Assembly: GCA_009917455.1 (NCBI GenBank)
Contig: QZDS01000017.1
Location: 43,568 to 107,567 of the forward strand
DNA length: 64,000 nt
DNA from: a bacterium 1xD8-48
GTDB taxonomy: Bacteria; Bacillota; Clostridia; Lachnospirales; Lachnospiraceae
Reading direction: 5' to 3'
A model generated the notes under the pieces. It was given only the letters and a program-made list of their open reading frames with translations, made no database searches and had not been told where the DNA came from. A program made the translations under genes and the position numbers. The first letter of the stretch is position 1; every line of letters begins with the position of its first letter. Shown in pieces: positions 26,668 to 35,587 of the stretch.

Positions 26668-27345
26668 ATGGGCAAATTATACTTAATGACAACAATTGTT
26701 GAGAGGAAAATGGCCAGAAAGTACCTGGAGCTCTACAGGGAAAACGGACAGCACGTCATGTTTTCCAGCCTGGGGTTCGGCACGGCTGCCAGCGAGGTGT
26801 TGAATTACCTGGGGCTCGAGGCCACGGAAAAGGCGGTGCTTTTTTCCGTTCAGGAGCAGGAGCACTGGCATGTGGTAAAAAAGCAGCTCCAGAGGAAGCT
26901 GCGCATTGACGCGCCCGGGGGAGGAATTGCATTTATCATTCCCCTGAGCAGTATCGGCGGCAAAAAGGCGCTGCAGTTTCTTCTGGAAAAAGAGGACTAT
27001 CAAAAAGAGGAGGAATCAACCTTGAAGGATACAGTACATGAACTTATCATTGTGATTGCAAATCAGGGAAATATCGAATTGGTTATGGACGCCGCCAGAG
27101 GGGCGGGCGCCTACGGCGGAACGGTAATCCATGCCAGAGGAACCGGAATGGAGATTGCTGAAAAGTTCATGGGAGTATCCATAGCGGCGGAGAAGGAAAT
27201 GATTTTTATTGTCGCAAAGACGGAGCAGAAAAACAGCATCATGAAGGCGATTATGGAAAAGGCGGGAGCCGACAGCCGCGCCAAATCCATTGTATTTTCA
27301 CTTCCTGTTGCAGATACGGCCGGACTGCGGCTGATAGAAGATTAA
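26668..27345 (+). CDS. tandem PII-like protein associated with DUF1538
   Basis: Two ferredoxin-like PII-type units can be seen: residues 1-105 (MTTIVERKMARKYLELYREN ... GIAFIIPLSSIGG) and 120-225 (HELIIVIANQGNIELVMDAA ... GGTVIHARGTG ... KEMIFIVAKTEQKNSIMKAI). The second retains GAYGGTVIHARGTG, the PII nucleotide-loop region; the first is degenerate. PII proteins sense ATP/ADP and metabolites and gate transporters, so this one probably regulates the DUF1538 protein. I start at ATG 26668, seven bases after GGGG; ATG 26656 is possible. Length is 225. Confidence 0.85.
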   Translation: MGKLYLMTTIVERKMARKYLELYRENGQHVMFSSLGFGTAASEVLNYLGLEATEKAVLFSVQEQEHWHVVKKQLQRKLRIDAPGGGIAFIIPLSSIGGKKALQFLLEKEDYQKEEESTLKDTVHELIIVIANQGNIELVMDAARGAGAYGGTVIHARGTGMEIAEKFMGVSIAAEKEMIFIVAKTEQKNSIMKAIMEKAGADSRAKSIVFSLPVADTAGLRLIED

Positions 27346-27388
27346 CACACGCGTCGGCGCCCTCATGTGTTAATCCTGAAACCGTTGT

Positions 27389-27429
27389 AAAAATCCCGGA
27401 CGGCGGCAAGCGTTCAGCCCGGGATTTTT
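27389..27429. terminator. bidirectional intrinsic terminator
   Basis: AAAAATCCCGG (27389-27399) pairs perfectly with CCGGGATTTTT (27419-27429). A/T runs on both sides serve the rightward PII-like gene and the leftward exonuclease gene. Confidence 0.88.
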
Positions 27430-27447
27430 GTATGTCAGACAGGCGGA

Positions 27448-28206
27448 TTAGATATCGAGGGTAAGTCCTACGGGACAGTGGTCGGAGCCCATAATATCTC
27501 TATATATGCAGGCGTCCTTAAGGGAATCCTTTAAGGCGTTTGAGACTACAAAGTAATCAATACGCCACCCGGCGTTTTTCTCCCTTGCCTTAAAGCGGTA
27601 GGACCACCAGGAATAAGCCCCTTCCGTATCGGGATAAAAGTGGCGGAAAGTATCCGTAAAACCGGCGTTTAAAAGAGCGGTAAACTTTGCCCGTTCCTCA
27701 TCGGTAAAGCCGGCGTTTTTGCGGTTGGTTTTCGGATTTTTCAAATCGATTTCCTTATGCGCCACGTTCATGTCGCCGCACACAACGACAGGCTTTTTGT
27801 TTTCAAGGTTTTTCAGATATCGAAGAAAATCGTCCTCCCATTTCATCCGGTAATCCAGTCTCTTTAAGCCCTCCTGTGCGTTGGGAGTGTACACCGTAAC
27901 CATATAGAACCTTTCAAATTCCAGAGTGATAACCCGTCCCTCGTGGTCGTGTTCCTCTATCCCGAGACCGAGGGAAACAGACAAAGGCTCTTCCTTTGTA
28001 AATATGGCAGTCCCGGAGTATCCCTTTTTCTCCGCATAATTCCAATATTGATGGAATCCCGGCAAATCCAGGGAAATCTGTCCCTCCTGCAGCTTTGTCT
28101 CCTGGAGACAGAAAATATCCGCATCCGCATCCTCAAAAAAACCGGAAAAGCCTTTTTCCACACAGGCGCGCAGTCCGTTTACATTCCATGATATCAGTTT
28201 TTTCAT
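27448..28206 (-). CDS. xth: exodeoxyribonuclease III (AP endonuclease)
   Basis: This EEP-family nuclease cuts at abasic sites and trims 3' ends in base-excision repair. It shows [19 protein letters not shown] (metal-binding Glu), [34 protein letters not shown] (catalytic Asp/Asn), [10 protein letters not shown] and GSDHCPVGL with the catalytic Asp-His pair. Length is 252 from ATG 28206, where AAAGGA precedes the start; a longer frame to 28296 is rejected. It is a single leftward gene. Confidence 0.96.
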   Translation of the reverse strand: MKKLISWNVNGLRACVEKGFSGFFEDADADIFCLQETKLQEGQISLDLPGFHQYWNYAEKKGYSGTAIFTKEEPLSVSLGLGIEEHDHEGRVITLEFERFYMVTVYTPNAQEGLKRLDYRMKWEDDFLRYLKNLENKKPVVVCGDMNVAHKEIDLKNPKTNRKNAGFTDEERAKFTALLNAGFTDTFRHFYPDTEGAYSWWSYRFKAREKNAGWRIDYFVVSNALKDSLKDACIYRDIMGSDHCPVGLTLDI

Positions 28207-28319
28207 AAATTCTGTCCTTTCGTCAATCCGCGCAGTTGCCTGGCCGTCATGCATTTTGCGCGGGAATAAATACATTATACTAAAACTTCCGCTCAAAAGA
28301 CAGACAAAATTTATTCCGT

Positions 28320-28934
28320 TTACTGCGCCTCCAGAATCTGTTTCTCTATAATATCCAACGCCCTCTCGTTTTCCTGAAGACAGTGTGCAATCATTTCCTC
28401 ATTTCCGCGGGGCTCCAGATAGGAAATATTTGCGCCGAGCTGGACATAGCAGACATAATTTCCTATGGTTTCTATCCGGGAGGCGAAAACCTTCGAATTG
28501 TTCTGCGGCTGCTGCTCGTAGATACGAAGGAGAGTTTCACGGTAATCATTGAGATAGTTTTCCACAAGCGTAACGTCATTTTCCCGGGCTTTTATTAAAA
28601 TCATCATATCAATGCCGGCCTCGGTGTGCTGATATTCCGCAAGGAAATCCTCGTACATATTTTCCGATATGCCGGTGCGCTCGGCCAGCTCCTCGGCGCT
28701 TAACAGGGTATCCGGCCAGTAATTTTCACCAAGGAGCCCGGACACCGCGTCCTTGAGGTCGTCCATAGGGCCCGTGATACGATAGCGCCCCCCGACCTGA
28801 ATGGTGTTGACCGCTTCGTCTTCCCCTTCGTTGGTATAAGCCTGATTGCTGTCAGAGGCGCTGCCGCTTCCGGTGCAGCCGGTAAGGAAAAAGCAGACGG
28901 CGGCAGTTATCCCGTAAAAAATATGTTTTTTCAT
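28320..28934 (-). CDS. DUF4358-type lipoprotein
   Basis: The 204-residue product has a lipoprotein signal: basic MKKH, hydrophobic stretch and lipobox LTGC at about residue 20, followed by a Ser/Gly linker. The rest is a soluble domain ([57 protein letters not shown]) matching DUF4358. Such genes often sit with MBOAT/DHHW surface-acylation genes, as here, where it diverges from the MBOAT gene. It would be anchored on the outside of the membrane. AAGGAGT precedes the start at 28934. Confidence 0.85.
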   Translation of the reverse strand: MKKHIFYGITAAVCFFLTGCTGSGSASDSNQAYTNEGEDEAVNTIQVGGRYRITGPMDDLKDAVSGLLGENYWPDTLLSAEELAERTGISENMYEDFLAEYQHTEAGIDMMILIKARENDVTLVENYLNDYRETLLRIYEQQPQNNSKVFASRIETIGNYVCYVQLGANISYLEPRGNEEMIAHCLQENERALDIIEKQILEAQ

Positions 28935-29026
28935 TTTGCAGTTACTCCTTTGCTTAAAAGCTTGTAAGTCCGGATTTACTTTTGCCCGGACGGGTATAAT
29001 ATCTGTCATTAAGTATTTCCATATAT

Positions 29027-29056
29027 TAGACAAAATATGTAAAGATATGTTAAGAT
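29027..29056 (+). promoter_or_regulatory. possible promoter of the MBOAT gene
   Basis: TAGACA, 18 bases, TAAGAT with TG before the -10, 57 bp upstream of ATG 29113. Match quality is moderate. Confidence 0.4.
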
Positions 29057-29112
29057 AAGCACATGTGCGGCAAAAGCGCCGTCATGTTATTCGGAATTTA
29101 TGGAGAACTGTT

Positions 29113-30609
29113 ATGCTGTTTAATTCTTATATTTTTATATTTCTTTTTCTGCCTCTGACGCTTGCGGGCTGGTATCTGCTGAATCACCTGAAAGCCAGGG
29201 AAAGCGCGAAATTATTTCTGGCGGGAATGTCCCTGTGGTTTTACGGGTATTTTAATGTTTATTATCTTGCCGTTATCGTGGCCAGCATACTGGGAAATTA
29301 TTTTTTAAGCTGCCTGATGCGGTTTTCCAAAAGCCGCGCTTTTTCACGGCTGGGGCTTTTGGCGGGCCTTTTGCTGAACCTGGGATTTTTGTTTTATTTT
29401 AAGTACTATGATTTCTTTTTTGAGAATATTAACGCGGTGTTCCATACGGATTTTAGCTTAAAGCATATTTTGCTACCCCTTGGAATCAGCTTTTTTACTT
29501 TTCAGCAGCTTTCCTTTATTATTGACAGATGCACCGGACGGGCGGAGCATTACTCCTTTATCAATTATCTTACCTTTGTGACCTTCTTTCCCCAGCTGAT
29601 TGCAGGCCCCATTGTGACCTATAAGGAAATGATGCCGCAGTTTGAGGATAAGGAGAACCGCAGCTTTCAGCCGGATAATTTTGCAAAGGGCATCGTGATT
29701 TTTACAATCGGTCTGGGAAAAAAGGTGCTGCTTGCAGATGTGCTTGCGCTTCCCGTAAATTACGGTTTCGAGCAGACTGCCTTTCTGGACACCACCTCCA
29801 CGCTTTTGGTGATACTGGCTTATACCTTTGAGATTTATTTTGATTTCAGCGGTTACAGCGATATGGCAATCGGTCTGGGAAAAATGTTCAATATCGAGCT
29901 GCCGGTTAATTTCAATTCTCCCTATAAAGCGTGTTCCGTAAAGGATTTGTGGCAGAGATGGCATATGACGCTCTCCCGGTTTTTCATACAGTATGTATAC
30001 ATTCCTTTAGGAGGCAGCCGGAAGGGAAAGGCGCGCACAGTGCTTAATACCTTTCTTGTGTTCTTTTTAAGCGGACTGTGGCATGGGGCAAACTGGACCT
30101 ACATTGCGTGGGGCACTATGCAGGGGCTCCTGGTCATCTGGGACAATCTGGGAATCGTCGGCGTCAGAGGCTGTGAGGGAAAGCGGCCGGCAAAAGTCAT
30201 GGTACCCGGTTGGCTTGGATGGATTTTTACCTTTGGATTTTTCAACCTGTCCCTGTTTTTCTTCCGAAGCGAGAGTATGGCAGGAGCCTTTCAGATGTTT
30301 CGGAACATTCTGGCATTCAAGGATACCGGATATATTTATAAAATTGCCGCAAAGCTGGACGTGCCTGAGTTTTATCTCATAAAGCAGGCAGTGAACCTTG
30401 TGGCTCCGAAGATGCTGAACCTTGCATATCTTCTGGCGTTTATCCTGCTTCTTCTTATCAGCGGGTTTATTCTTACCCGAAAGAACACGCTGGAGATTGC
30501 GAAAGCGCATCCGTTAAACGGCAGGCTTTGCGCCTTTATCACAGTGATTTTCGTCTGGTCGGTGATTTCCTTTTCACAGGTCAGCACATTTATCTACTTT
30601 AATTTTTAG
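29113..30609 (+). CDS. MBOAT O-acyltransferase, AlgI/DltB-like
   Basis: A 498-residue polytopic enzyme that carries acyl groups across the membrane to an extracellular acceptor. Motifs: MLFNSYIFIFLFLPLTLAGW start, KYYDFFFENIN, LPLGISFFTFQQLSFIID, FPQLIAGPIVTY, FSGYSDMAIGLG, LWQRWHMTLSRFFIQYVYIP and the catalytic-His segment SGLWHGANWTYIAWG. About eleven to twelve helices. GGAG lies before ATG 29113; the frame to 29065 lacks a site. The SGNH-like gene follows after 9 bp, matching AlgI/AlgJ- or DltB/DltD-style pairs. Confidence 0.93.
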   Translation: MLFNSYIFIFLFLPLTLAGWYLLNHLKARESAKLFLAGMSLWFYGYFNVYYLAVIVASILGNYFLSCLMRFSKSRAFSRLGLLAGLLLNLGFLFYFKYYDFFFENINAVFHTDFSLKHILLPLGISFFTFQQLSFIIDRCTGRAEHYSFINYLTFVTFFPQLIAGPIVTYKEMMPQFEDKENRSFQPDNFAKGIVIFTIGLGKKVLLADVLALPVNYGFEQTAFLDTTSTLLVILAYTFEIYFDFSGYSDMAIGLGKMFNIELPVNFNSPYKACSVKDLWQRWHMTLSRFFIQYVYIPLGGSRKGKARTVLNTFLVFFLSGLWHGANWTYIAWGTMQGLLVIWDNLGIVGVRGCEGKRPAKVMVPGWLGWIFTFGFFNLSLFFFRSESMAGAFQMFRNILAFKDTGYIYKIAAKLDVPEFYLIKQAVNLVAPKMLNLAYLLAFILLLLISGFILTRKNTLEIAKAHPLNGRLCAFITVIFVWSVISFSQVSTFIYFNF

Positions 30610-30618
30610 GGGAAAACA

Positions 30619-31707
30619 ATGGAGAAAAAGGCTTCAACGAAGTTTATCAGACAGTTTTTTATATGGAGCGGCGGTTTGCTGCTTTTGTGTATTCTGGCGG
30701 TAGTGGTTTTTGACCCCTTTTTCCAGTATCACAAGCCGTTAAAGGGATTAAAGGCGGTGCTGACGGATAAGGAATATCAATGCGTGGGCTCCCTGAAAAC
30801 CTTTGACTATGACAGCGTTATAGCAGGCTCCTCGGTGTCCGAAAACTATTATAACGACTGGTTTAATCAGGCTTTTGGCTGCCGTACCATTAAGGCAATC
30901 CGTTCCTACGGGGCGACGGCGGACTTGTGCTATCTTCTGGATATCGCCTTTTCCAGACAGAATTTGAAGTATGTGTTTTACAATCTGGATTCCGCCGCCC
31001 TGGTGGCGGAACCGGAGACAACCTATGAGCTCACGGGCTGTCCCATGTATCTGTACGACGACAATTATTTCAATGATATTGAGTATTGGCTGAACAAGGG
31101 AGTGCTCATGGAGAAAATCCCCTATCTTATCGCCAATTCGACGATTGGAGATTACGACGAAAACGATTCCTACAACTGGGCTCAGTGGAAGCAGTTTAAC
31201 TCTGATATGATTCTGGGGCTTTACATCCGTAAACCCTCCGTTTCGGAGATGAAGCCGGCGGATTATTATGAGGACGTGCTCAGGAAAAATATTGATTTGC
31301 TTCTGGACAGGATAACTGCGCACCCGGAAACCGAATTTTATGTGTTTATTCCTCCCTATTCCATGCTCTGGTGGGATAATATTTACCGTGAAGGGGATAT
31401 GGAAGCTTATCTCTACAATATGGAGCAGGCCATGGAGGCGCTCCTTACCTGTGAAAATGTAAAGCTGTTTTATTTTCAGAATGACAGAGAAGTTATCATG
31501 AATCTGGAAAATTATATGGATATCATTCATTTTTCACCGGAGATTAATCATTATATCTGCGAGTGCATAAGCAGCGGGAAAAATCAGGTGAGTGAGGATA
31601 ATTACCGGGAAATCATCAGCGAAATGCGGGAACTGTCTTATGAAATTGTGGAAAAACTGGTAAAACCCTATGAGGACAGAATCAAGGTGGATATTTACGA
31701 CGAGTGA
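30619..31707 (+). CDS. membrane-anchored SGNH-like protein, partner of MBOAT
   Basis: One N-terminal helix (FFIWSGGLLLLCILAVVVF) would anchor a ~330-residue extracellular domain. DSVIAGSSVSENYY resembles SGNH block I with the nucleophile Ser, SYGATADLCYLL block II, and DIIHFSPEINHYI near residue 305 gives the Asp-x-x-His dyad. DltD and AlgJ/AlgX proteins use this fold to transfer acyl groups with an MBOAT partner, so this one probably acylates a surface polymer. The acceptor is unknown. Sequence is otherwise poorly matched to named families. Confidence 0.75.
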   Translation: MEKKASTKFIRQFFIWSGGLLLLCILAVVVFDPFFQYHKPLKGLKAVLTDKEYQCVGSLKTFDYDSVIAGSSVSENYYNDWFNQAFGCRTIKAIRSYGATADLCYLLDIAFSRQNLKYVFYNLDSAALVAEPETTYELTGCPMYLYDDNYFNDIEYWLNKGVLMEKIPYLIANSTIGDYDENDSYNWAQWKQFNSDMILGLYIRKPSVSEMKPADYYEDVLRKNIDLLLDRITAHPETEFYVFIPPYSMLWWDNIYREGDMEAYLYNMEQAMEALLTCENVKLFYFQNDREVIMNLENYMDIIHFSPEINHYICECISSGKNQVSEDNYREIISEMRELSYEIVEKLVKPYEDRIKVDIYDE

Positions 31708-31749
31708 TGAAAAAGAGTAAGAGAACCGCTGTAAATTGCCATTTGAATG

Positions 31750-32025
31750 TCATACGATATTAAATGCTTTAAAAATGGCCCACACATAAGGAGCCCCAAA
31801 AACATTTAAGGATTTCGGACCGGTAATCTGCTGGGGGTTTTCCTTTAATTTATTGAGAGCCTGTTCAAAGGTTGCCTTGGTGATAGATTTGGAACGCCTG
31901 TCCACAAAAAGCTCACCGCCTTTCACTACATAGGTGAAGGGCAGTTTTTTCATGGTGTAAAAGGTTTCGCTTTGATGCTCCGTCAATAACTGCCATACGG
32001 ATTCTATGGATACGTTTTCATTCAT
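31750..32025 (-). CDS. unrecognised 91-residue protein downstream of murG2
   Basis: The frame starts ATG 32025 and overlaps the MurG-like gene by 8 bp (32018-32025), implying co-translation. The sequence includes FTYVVKGGELFVDRRSKSI and GPKSLNVFGAPYVWAIF, compact and not low-complexity, without membrane helix. I do not recognise the family. Small proteins with a KGGE-FV-R-KSIT pattern and a C-terminal GPK-L-FG-Y motif seem to occur in other Firmicutes, but I cannot verify this. Coupling to MurG suggests an envelope or cofactor role only weakly. Confidence 0.65.
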   Translation of the reverse strand: MNENVSIESVWQLLTEHQSETFYTMKKLPFTYVVKGGELFVDRRSKSITKATFEQALNKLKENPQQITGPKSLNVFGAPYVWAIFKAFNIV

Positions 32026-33106
32026 GTTTTACACAAGCCTCAATGAGCTTCAGAATTGTGCGGATGGAACCGAACTGGTTGCTCTTTCCCATACAGTCGA
32101 TGTAGGTCTGCCTTGTAAAGTACAACTCAATTACCTTTTCCGCCAATAAATCCGCATTCAGGGTATCGTCGTCAATTACCATGGAAAATCCTTGCGATTC
32201 AAAGGATTTGGCATTCAAAATCTGGTCGCCCCGGCTGCTGTTTGCCGAGAGGGGAATCAGCAGATTCGGCTTTTTCAGGGCTAAAAGCTCACAAATCGAG
32301 TTCGCTCCCGCACGGGAAATCACCACGTCCGCCATAGCAAATAAATCTTTTAATTCCGCTTTTACATATTCAAACTGCACATAACCGCTTTGGCTGCGGA
32401 GGTTCTCGTCAATTTTATCCTTGCCGCAGATGTGGACGACCTGAAAATCGGTTAAGAGCACGGGCAGGGCCTGCCGCACAGCATCGTTTATGGATGCGGC
32501 GCCGAGACTGCCCCCGATTACCATAATTACCGGTTTGTTGGCGGTAAAGCCGCACATGTCAAGAGCGGCAATTTTGTCGCCCTTTGTCAGTTCCTCACGA
32601 ATGGGGGAACCGGTGAGCACAGCCTTGTCTTCCGGAAGCATGGCGATTGTTTCAGGGAAATTGCAGCATATTTTTTCCGCAACGGGAATACAGAGCCTGT
32701 TGGCAAGTCCCGGGGTCATATCGGATTCATGGATGATACAGGGAATATGCAAAGAAGCGGCGGCCCGTACCACCGGAACGCTTACAAAGCCGCCTTTTGA
32801 AAAGACGACGTCCGGTTTTATCTGTTTCAGGGTCTTTCTGGCTTCTCCGTAGCCTTTGATTACACGAAAAGGATCGGTTAAATTTTTGATATCAAAATAA
32901 CGTCTGAATTTGCCTGTGGCAATTCCGTAATAAGGAATGTCAAAATCAGAAATCAGCTTTTTTTCGATGCCGTCGTAAGAACCGATATAAGAAATTTCAT
33001 AACCGGCTTCCGCAAGATGAGGCATCAGGGCGATATTAGGTGTGACATGCCCCGCTGTTCCGCCGCCAGTGAGAACTATTTTTTTTGCTGCTTTCAAGTC
33101 ACCCAT
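32018..33106 (-). CDS. MurG-like UDP-GlcNAc glycosyltransferase
   Basis: The GT-B enzyme adds GlcNAc to lipid I in peptidoglycan synthesis. Hallmarks: GGGTAGHVTPNIAL near residue 15 (usual GGGTGGH), VFSKGGFVSVPVV, PCIIHESDMTPGLANR, TGSPIREEL, IGGSLGAASIN and ISRAGANSICELLALKKPNLLIPL for UDP-GlcNAc. Length is 362. It lies outside any division/cell-wall cluster, next to TSCPD and unknown genes, so it is probably a second MurG, as many clostridia have; it could act on another lipid-linked substrate. AAGGAGGC precedes the ATG. Confidence 0.88.
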   Translation of the reverse strand: MGDLKAAKKIVLTGGGTAGHVTPNIALMPHLAEAGYEISYIGSYDGIEKKLISDFDIPYYGIATGKFRRYFDIKNLTDPFRVIKGYGEARKTLKQIKPDVVFSKGGFVSVPVVRAAASLHIPCIIHESDMTPGLANRLCIPVAEKICCNFPETIAMLPEDKAVLTGSPIREELTKGDKIAALDMCGFTANKPVIMVIGGSLGAASINDAVRQALPVLLTDFQVVHICGKDKIDENLRSQSGYVQFEYVKAELKDLFAMADVVISRAGANSICELLALKKPNLLIPLSANSSRGDQILNAKSFESQGFSMVIDDDTLNADLLAEKVIELYFTRQTYIDCMGKSNQFGSIRTILKLIEACVKHE

Positions 33107-33124
33107 AAAAAAGCCTCCTTATTT

Positions 33125-33370
33125 CTAATTGCCGTTTTTAATCTGCTCTAAGGCGTGTGCAAGCTGATCCGGGCAGGAAGTAGGTTTAAAACCGCAGCGC
33201 ACACCTTTTAATTTGGAAATGGCGTCGTCCACGTCCATGCCGGTTACCAGGTTTGCAATCCCTTTCAGGTTGCCGTTGCAGCCCCCGAAAAATTCAACAA
33301 ATTTGATTTTGCCGTTTTCCACTTCCAAATCAATGGAGGTGGAGCAGGTGCCTTTTGTCTGATACTTCAT
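33125..33370 (-). CDS. TSCPD domain protein (TIGR03905 family)
   Basis: An 81-residue protein with the family ending GVRCGFKPTSCPDQLAHAL, which gives the TSCPD name, and the front half GTCSTSIDLEVENGKIKFVEFFGGCNGN. The domain also occurs at the end of class II ribonucleotide reductases; the free-standing role is unknown. Conserved cysteines suggest metal or redox function. AAAGGAAAG sits before ATG 33370; an ATG five codons earlier is less well placed. The murG-like gene follows after 18 bp. Confidence 0.88.
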   Translation of the reverse strand: MKYQTKGTCSTSIDLEVENGKIKFVEFFGGCNGNLKGIANLVTGMDVDDAISKLKGVRCGFKPTSCPDQLAHALEQIKNGN

Positions 33371-33495
33371 AATCTTTCCTTTCATTTTCAGTTTCCGCTG
33401 TTATCTCTCTTTGGTGTATAAGTATAACAGAAAATATTGGCATATGAAAGACATATTTTAACGAAAAATGACGAGAACTTACACCCTCTGGCTTA

Positions 33496-33524
33496 TTGAG
33501 AGAAAAAACCCCTTTTATTATAAT
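33496..33524 (+). promoter_or_regulatory. sigma-A promoter for the 33546 membrane-protein gene
   Basis: TTGAGA (33496-33501), 17 bases, TATAAT (33519-33524). It is divergent from the TSCPD-murG2 operon. The transcript leader would be only about 15 nt. Confidence 0.75.
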
Positions 33525-33545
33525 ATAGTAAGGAAAGGAGGAAAT

Positions 33546-34241
33546 ATGTTTACAATATTTTTTGAGCACAGATTACTTACAGGATTGATTGCCGCTTTTC
33601 TGCTGCTGAGTGTTGTATGCCAGATGATAGCCGGACTGGTTTATCATAAATTAATCTCAGAAACGGACAATATGCCGGCGACGGAAAATAAACAACTAAA
33701 GCAGTGCAAGCAAAAGTATGCCAGTTATTATAAGCTGAACGGGAAAATGGTCAATACCGAGGTATTTGTGGAAAGATTCGTTCAGAAAATCTGTTTTGCC
33801 AAAATACAGATAACCCGCTTTGTACACGCTTCCGGGCAGCTGATGATGCTTTCCATTTTACTGGCAGGTATAGCAATCTGCCTGTCGCTGGCGGCAGGAA
33901 ACACCTTATTTCAGATTATGCCCTATTATCTGGTCAGTATTCTGGGATTATATCTGTATTTTTCCATTTCGGGAATCGTTGATATACATGAGAGAAGAAA
34001 AATTTTAAAAACAAATCTGACGGATTATCTGGAGAACTATTTTGTTCCCAGACTCGAATCCGAAAAGGAAAGCGCAATGGAGGAGGGCGTTAAAAAAAGA
34101 GAAAAATATGCGCACGAGTTTATGGAGGACAAGAAAGGAGAGGAAAAAGCCCGTACCGGTAATTTTGAAGAACAGGCGCAGCCGGTTGTAAAGCATTATC
34201 AGGACGAGCTTGAAAACCTCCTTGAAGAATTTTTCGCTTAA
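33546..34241 (+). CDS. unrecognised membrane protein with charged C-terminus
   Basis: The 231-residue protein has an N-terminal helix (LLTGLIAAFLLLSVVCQMIAG), a ~65-residue basic cytoplasmic or external stretch, two more helices (LMMLSILLAGIAICLSLA; YYLVSILGLYLYFSISGIV) and a highly charged tail (residues 160-231) likely to be helical and coiled-coil. AAAGGAGG gives a clear start at 33546. I do not recognise the family; the layout resembles membrane scaffold or sensor proteins. It is transcribed from its own promoter and is followed 74 bp later by the rRNA methyltransferase gene. Confidence 0.75.
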   Translation: MFTIFFEHRLLTGLIAAFLLLSVVCQMIAGLVYHKLISETDNMPATENKQLKQCKQKYASYYKLNGKMVNTEVFVERFVQKICFAKIQITRFVHASGQLMMLSILLAGIAICLSLAAGNTLFQIMPYYLVSILGLYLYFSISGIVDIHERRKILKTNLTDYLENYFVPRLESEKESAMEEGVKKREKYAHEFMEDKKGEEKARTGNFEEQAQPVVKHYQDELENLLEEFFA

Positions 34242-34315
34242 AAAAAATCCTTTTCTGTGATATACTGTGAAGCATTGGACAGGCCGGTATAGAAATCAGG
34301 AAAGGATTATTTTTT

Positions 34316-35518
34316 ATGAATAAAGCAGTTGCAATCCTTAAAAAGGGAGAGGGGCGCGCGCTGAAAGCGGGCGGAATGTGGATATACGATAATGAAATAG
34401 CGCATGTCGAGGGGGAGTTTGCGGACGGAGATACTCTGGAGGTGCATGATTTTGACGGTTATCCTTTAGGGAAAGGCTTTATCAACTGCCATTCCAAAAT
34501 CAGAATCAGGATGATGACCAGAAATATCTGTCAGGAAATTGACAGGGAATTTTTAAGGCGGAGAGTGACGGACTCCTGGGAATACCGGAAAAGGACGGTG
34601 GATACAGGGAGCTGCCGTCTGATATTCGGAGAGGCGGATTTTCTGCCGGGGCTTGTAATCGATAAATTTTCCGATGTGCTGGTGGTGGAATCGCTGGCGC
34701 TTGGCATCGACAGGTACAAGGAGGAGATTGTGGAGCTTTTAAAAGAGGTTCTTAAGGCTGACGGAATTTTCGTCAGGGGCGTTTATGAAAGAAGCGAAGC
34801 CGGCGTAAGGCGCAATGAAGGTATGGAGCCCTTTAAGGGATTTATCGGCGAAGCCTTTGACACGAATGTAGAGATAGAAGAAAACAGCATAAAATTCCTG
34901 GTGGATATAAAGGAAGGACAGAAAACCGGTTTTTTCCTGGATCAGAAATATAACCGGCTGGCTGTGCGGAAGCTGTGCCGGGATGCCAGGGTGCTCGACT
35001 GCTTTACACACACGGGTTCTTTTGCGCTTAATGCTGCGGCGGGCGGCGCAAGGGAGGTTATCGCCGTGGATTCGTCAGCGTTTGCCGTGGAACAGGCCCG
35101 TAAAAATGCGCTGCTGAATCATATGGAAGAAAGAGTGCGCTTTGAATGCCGGGATGTTTTTGAGTTGCTGCCGGAGCTGGAAAAAGCGCAGGAAAAGTTC
35201 GACGTGGTGATATTGGACCCTCCGGCTTTCACCAAATCCCGCAATTCCGTTAAAAGTGCCGTCAAGGGCTACCGGGAAATCAATCTCCGGGCCATGAAGC
35301 TTGTAAAAAACGGGGGCTTTCTGGCGACCTGCTCGTGCTCCCATTTTATGACCTGCGAGCTTTTTACGGAAACCATTGCACAGGCGGCAAGAAACGTCCA
35401 TAAACGCCTGCGGCAGGTGGAATTTAAGACACAGGCGCCTGATCATCCGATTTTGTGGGCGGCGGACGAGTCTTATTATTTGAAGTTTTATATTTTTCAG
35501 GTGTGCGATTTTGTATAA
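34316..35518 (+). CDS. class I SAM-dependent rRNA methyltransferase, RlmI-like
   Basis: A PUA domain (residues 1-75: VAILKKGEGRALKAGGMWIYDNEI) precedes the EEHEE-fold linker and Rossmann methyltransferase (residues 190-400). SAM motif I is VLDCFTHTGSFALNAAAGGA; VILDPPAFTKS is the DPPxF catalytic motif; LATCSCSHFM follows with the RlmI-type cysteine. RlmI modifies C1962 of 23S rRNA with 5-methylcytosine. GQKTGFFLDQKYNR is the typical family box. Length of 400 is standard. Confidence 0.93.
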   Translation: MNKAVAILKKGEGRALKAGGMWIYDNEIAHVEGEFADGDTLEVHDFDGYPLGKGFINCHSKIRIRMMTRNICQEIDREFLRRRVTDSWEYRKRTVDTGSCRLIFGEADFLPGLVIDKFSDVLVVESLALGIDRYKEEIVELLKEVLKADGIFVRGVYERSEAGVRRNEGMEPFKGFIGEAFDTNVEIEENSIKFLVDIKEGQKTGFFLDQKYNRLAVRKLCRDARVLDCFTHTGSFALNAAAGGAREVIAVDSSAFAVEQARKNALLNHMEERVRFECRDVFELLPELEKAQEKFDVVILDPPAFTKSRNSVKSAVKGYREINLRAMKLVKNGGFLATCSCSHFMTCELFTETIAQAARNVHKRLRQVEFKTQAPDHPILWAADESYYLKFYIFQVCDFV

Positions 35519-35587
35519 ATTGCTTATTGCAAATTTTAAGAGACAGTGCTAATTTAGGGGAAAAGACAATTAAGGAGGGGACGGGAA

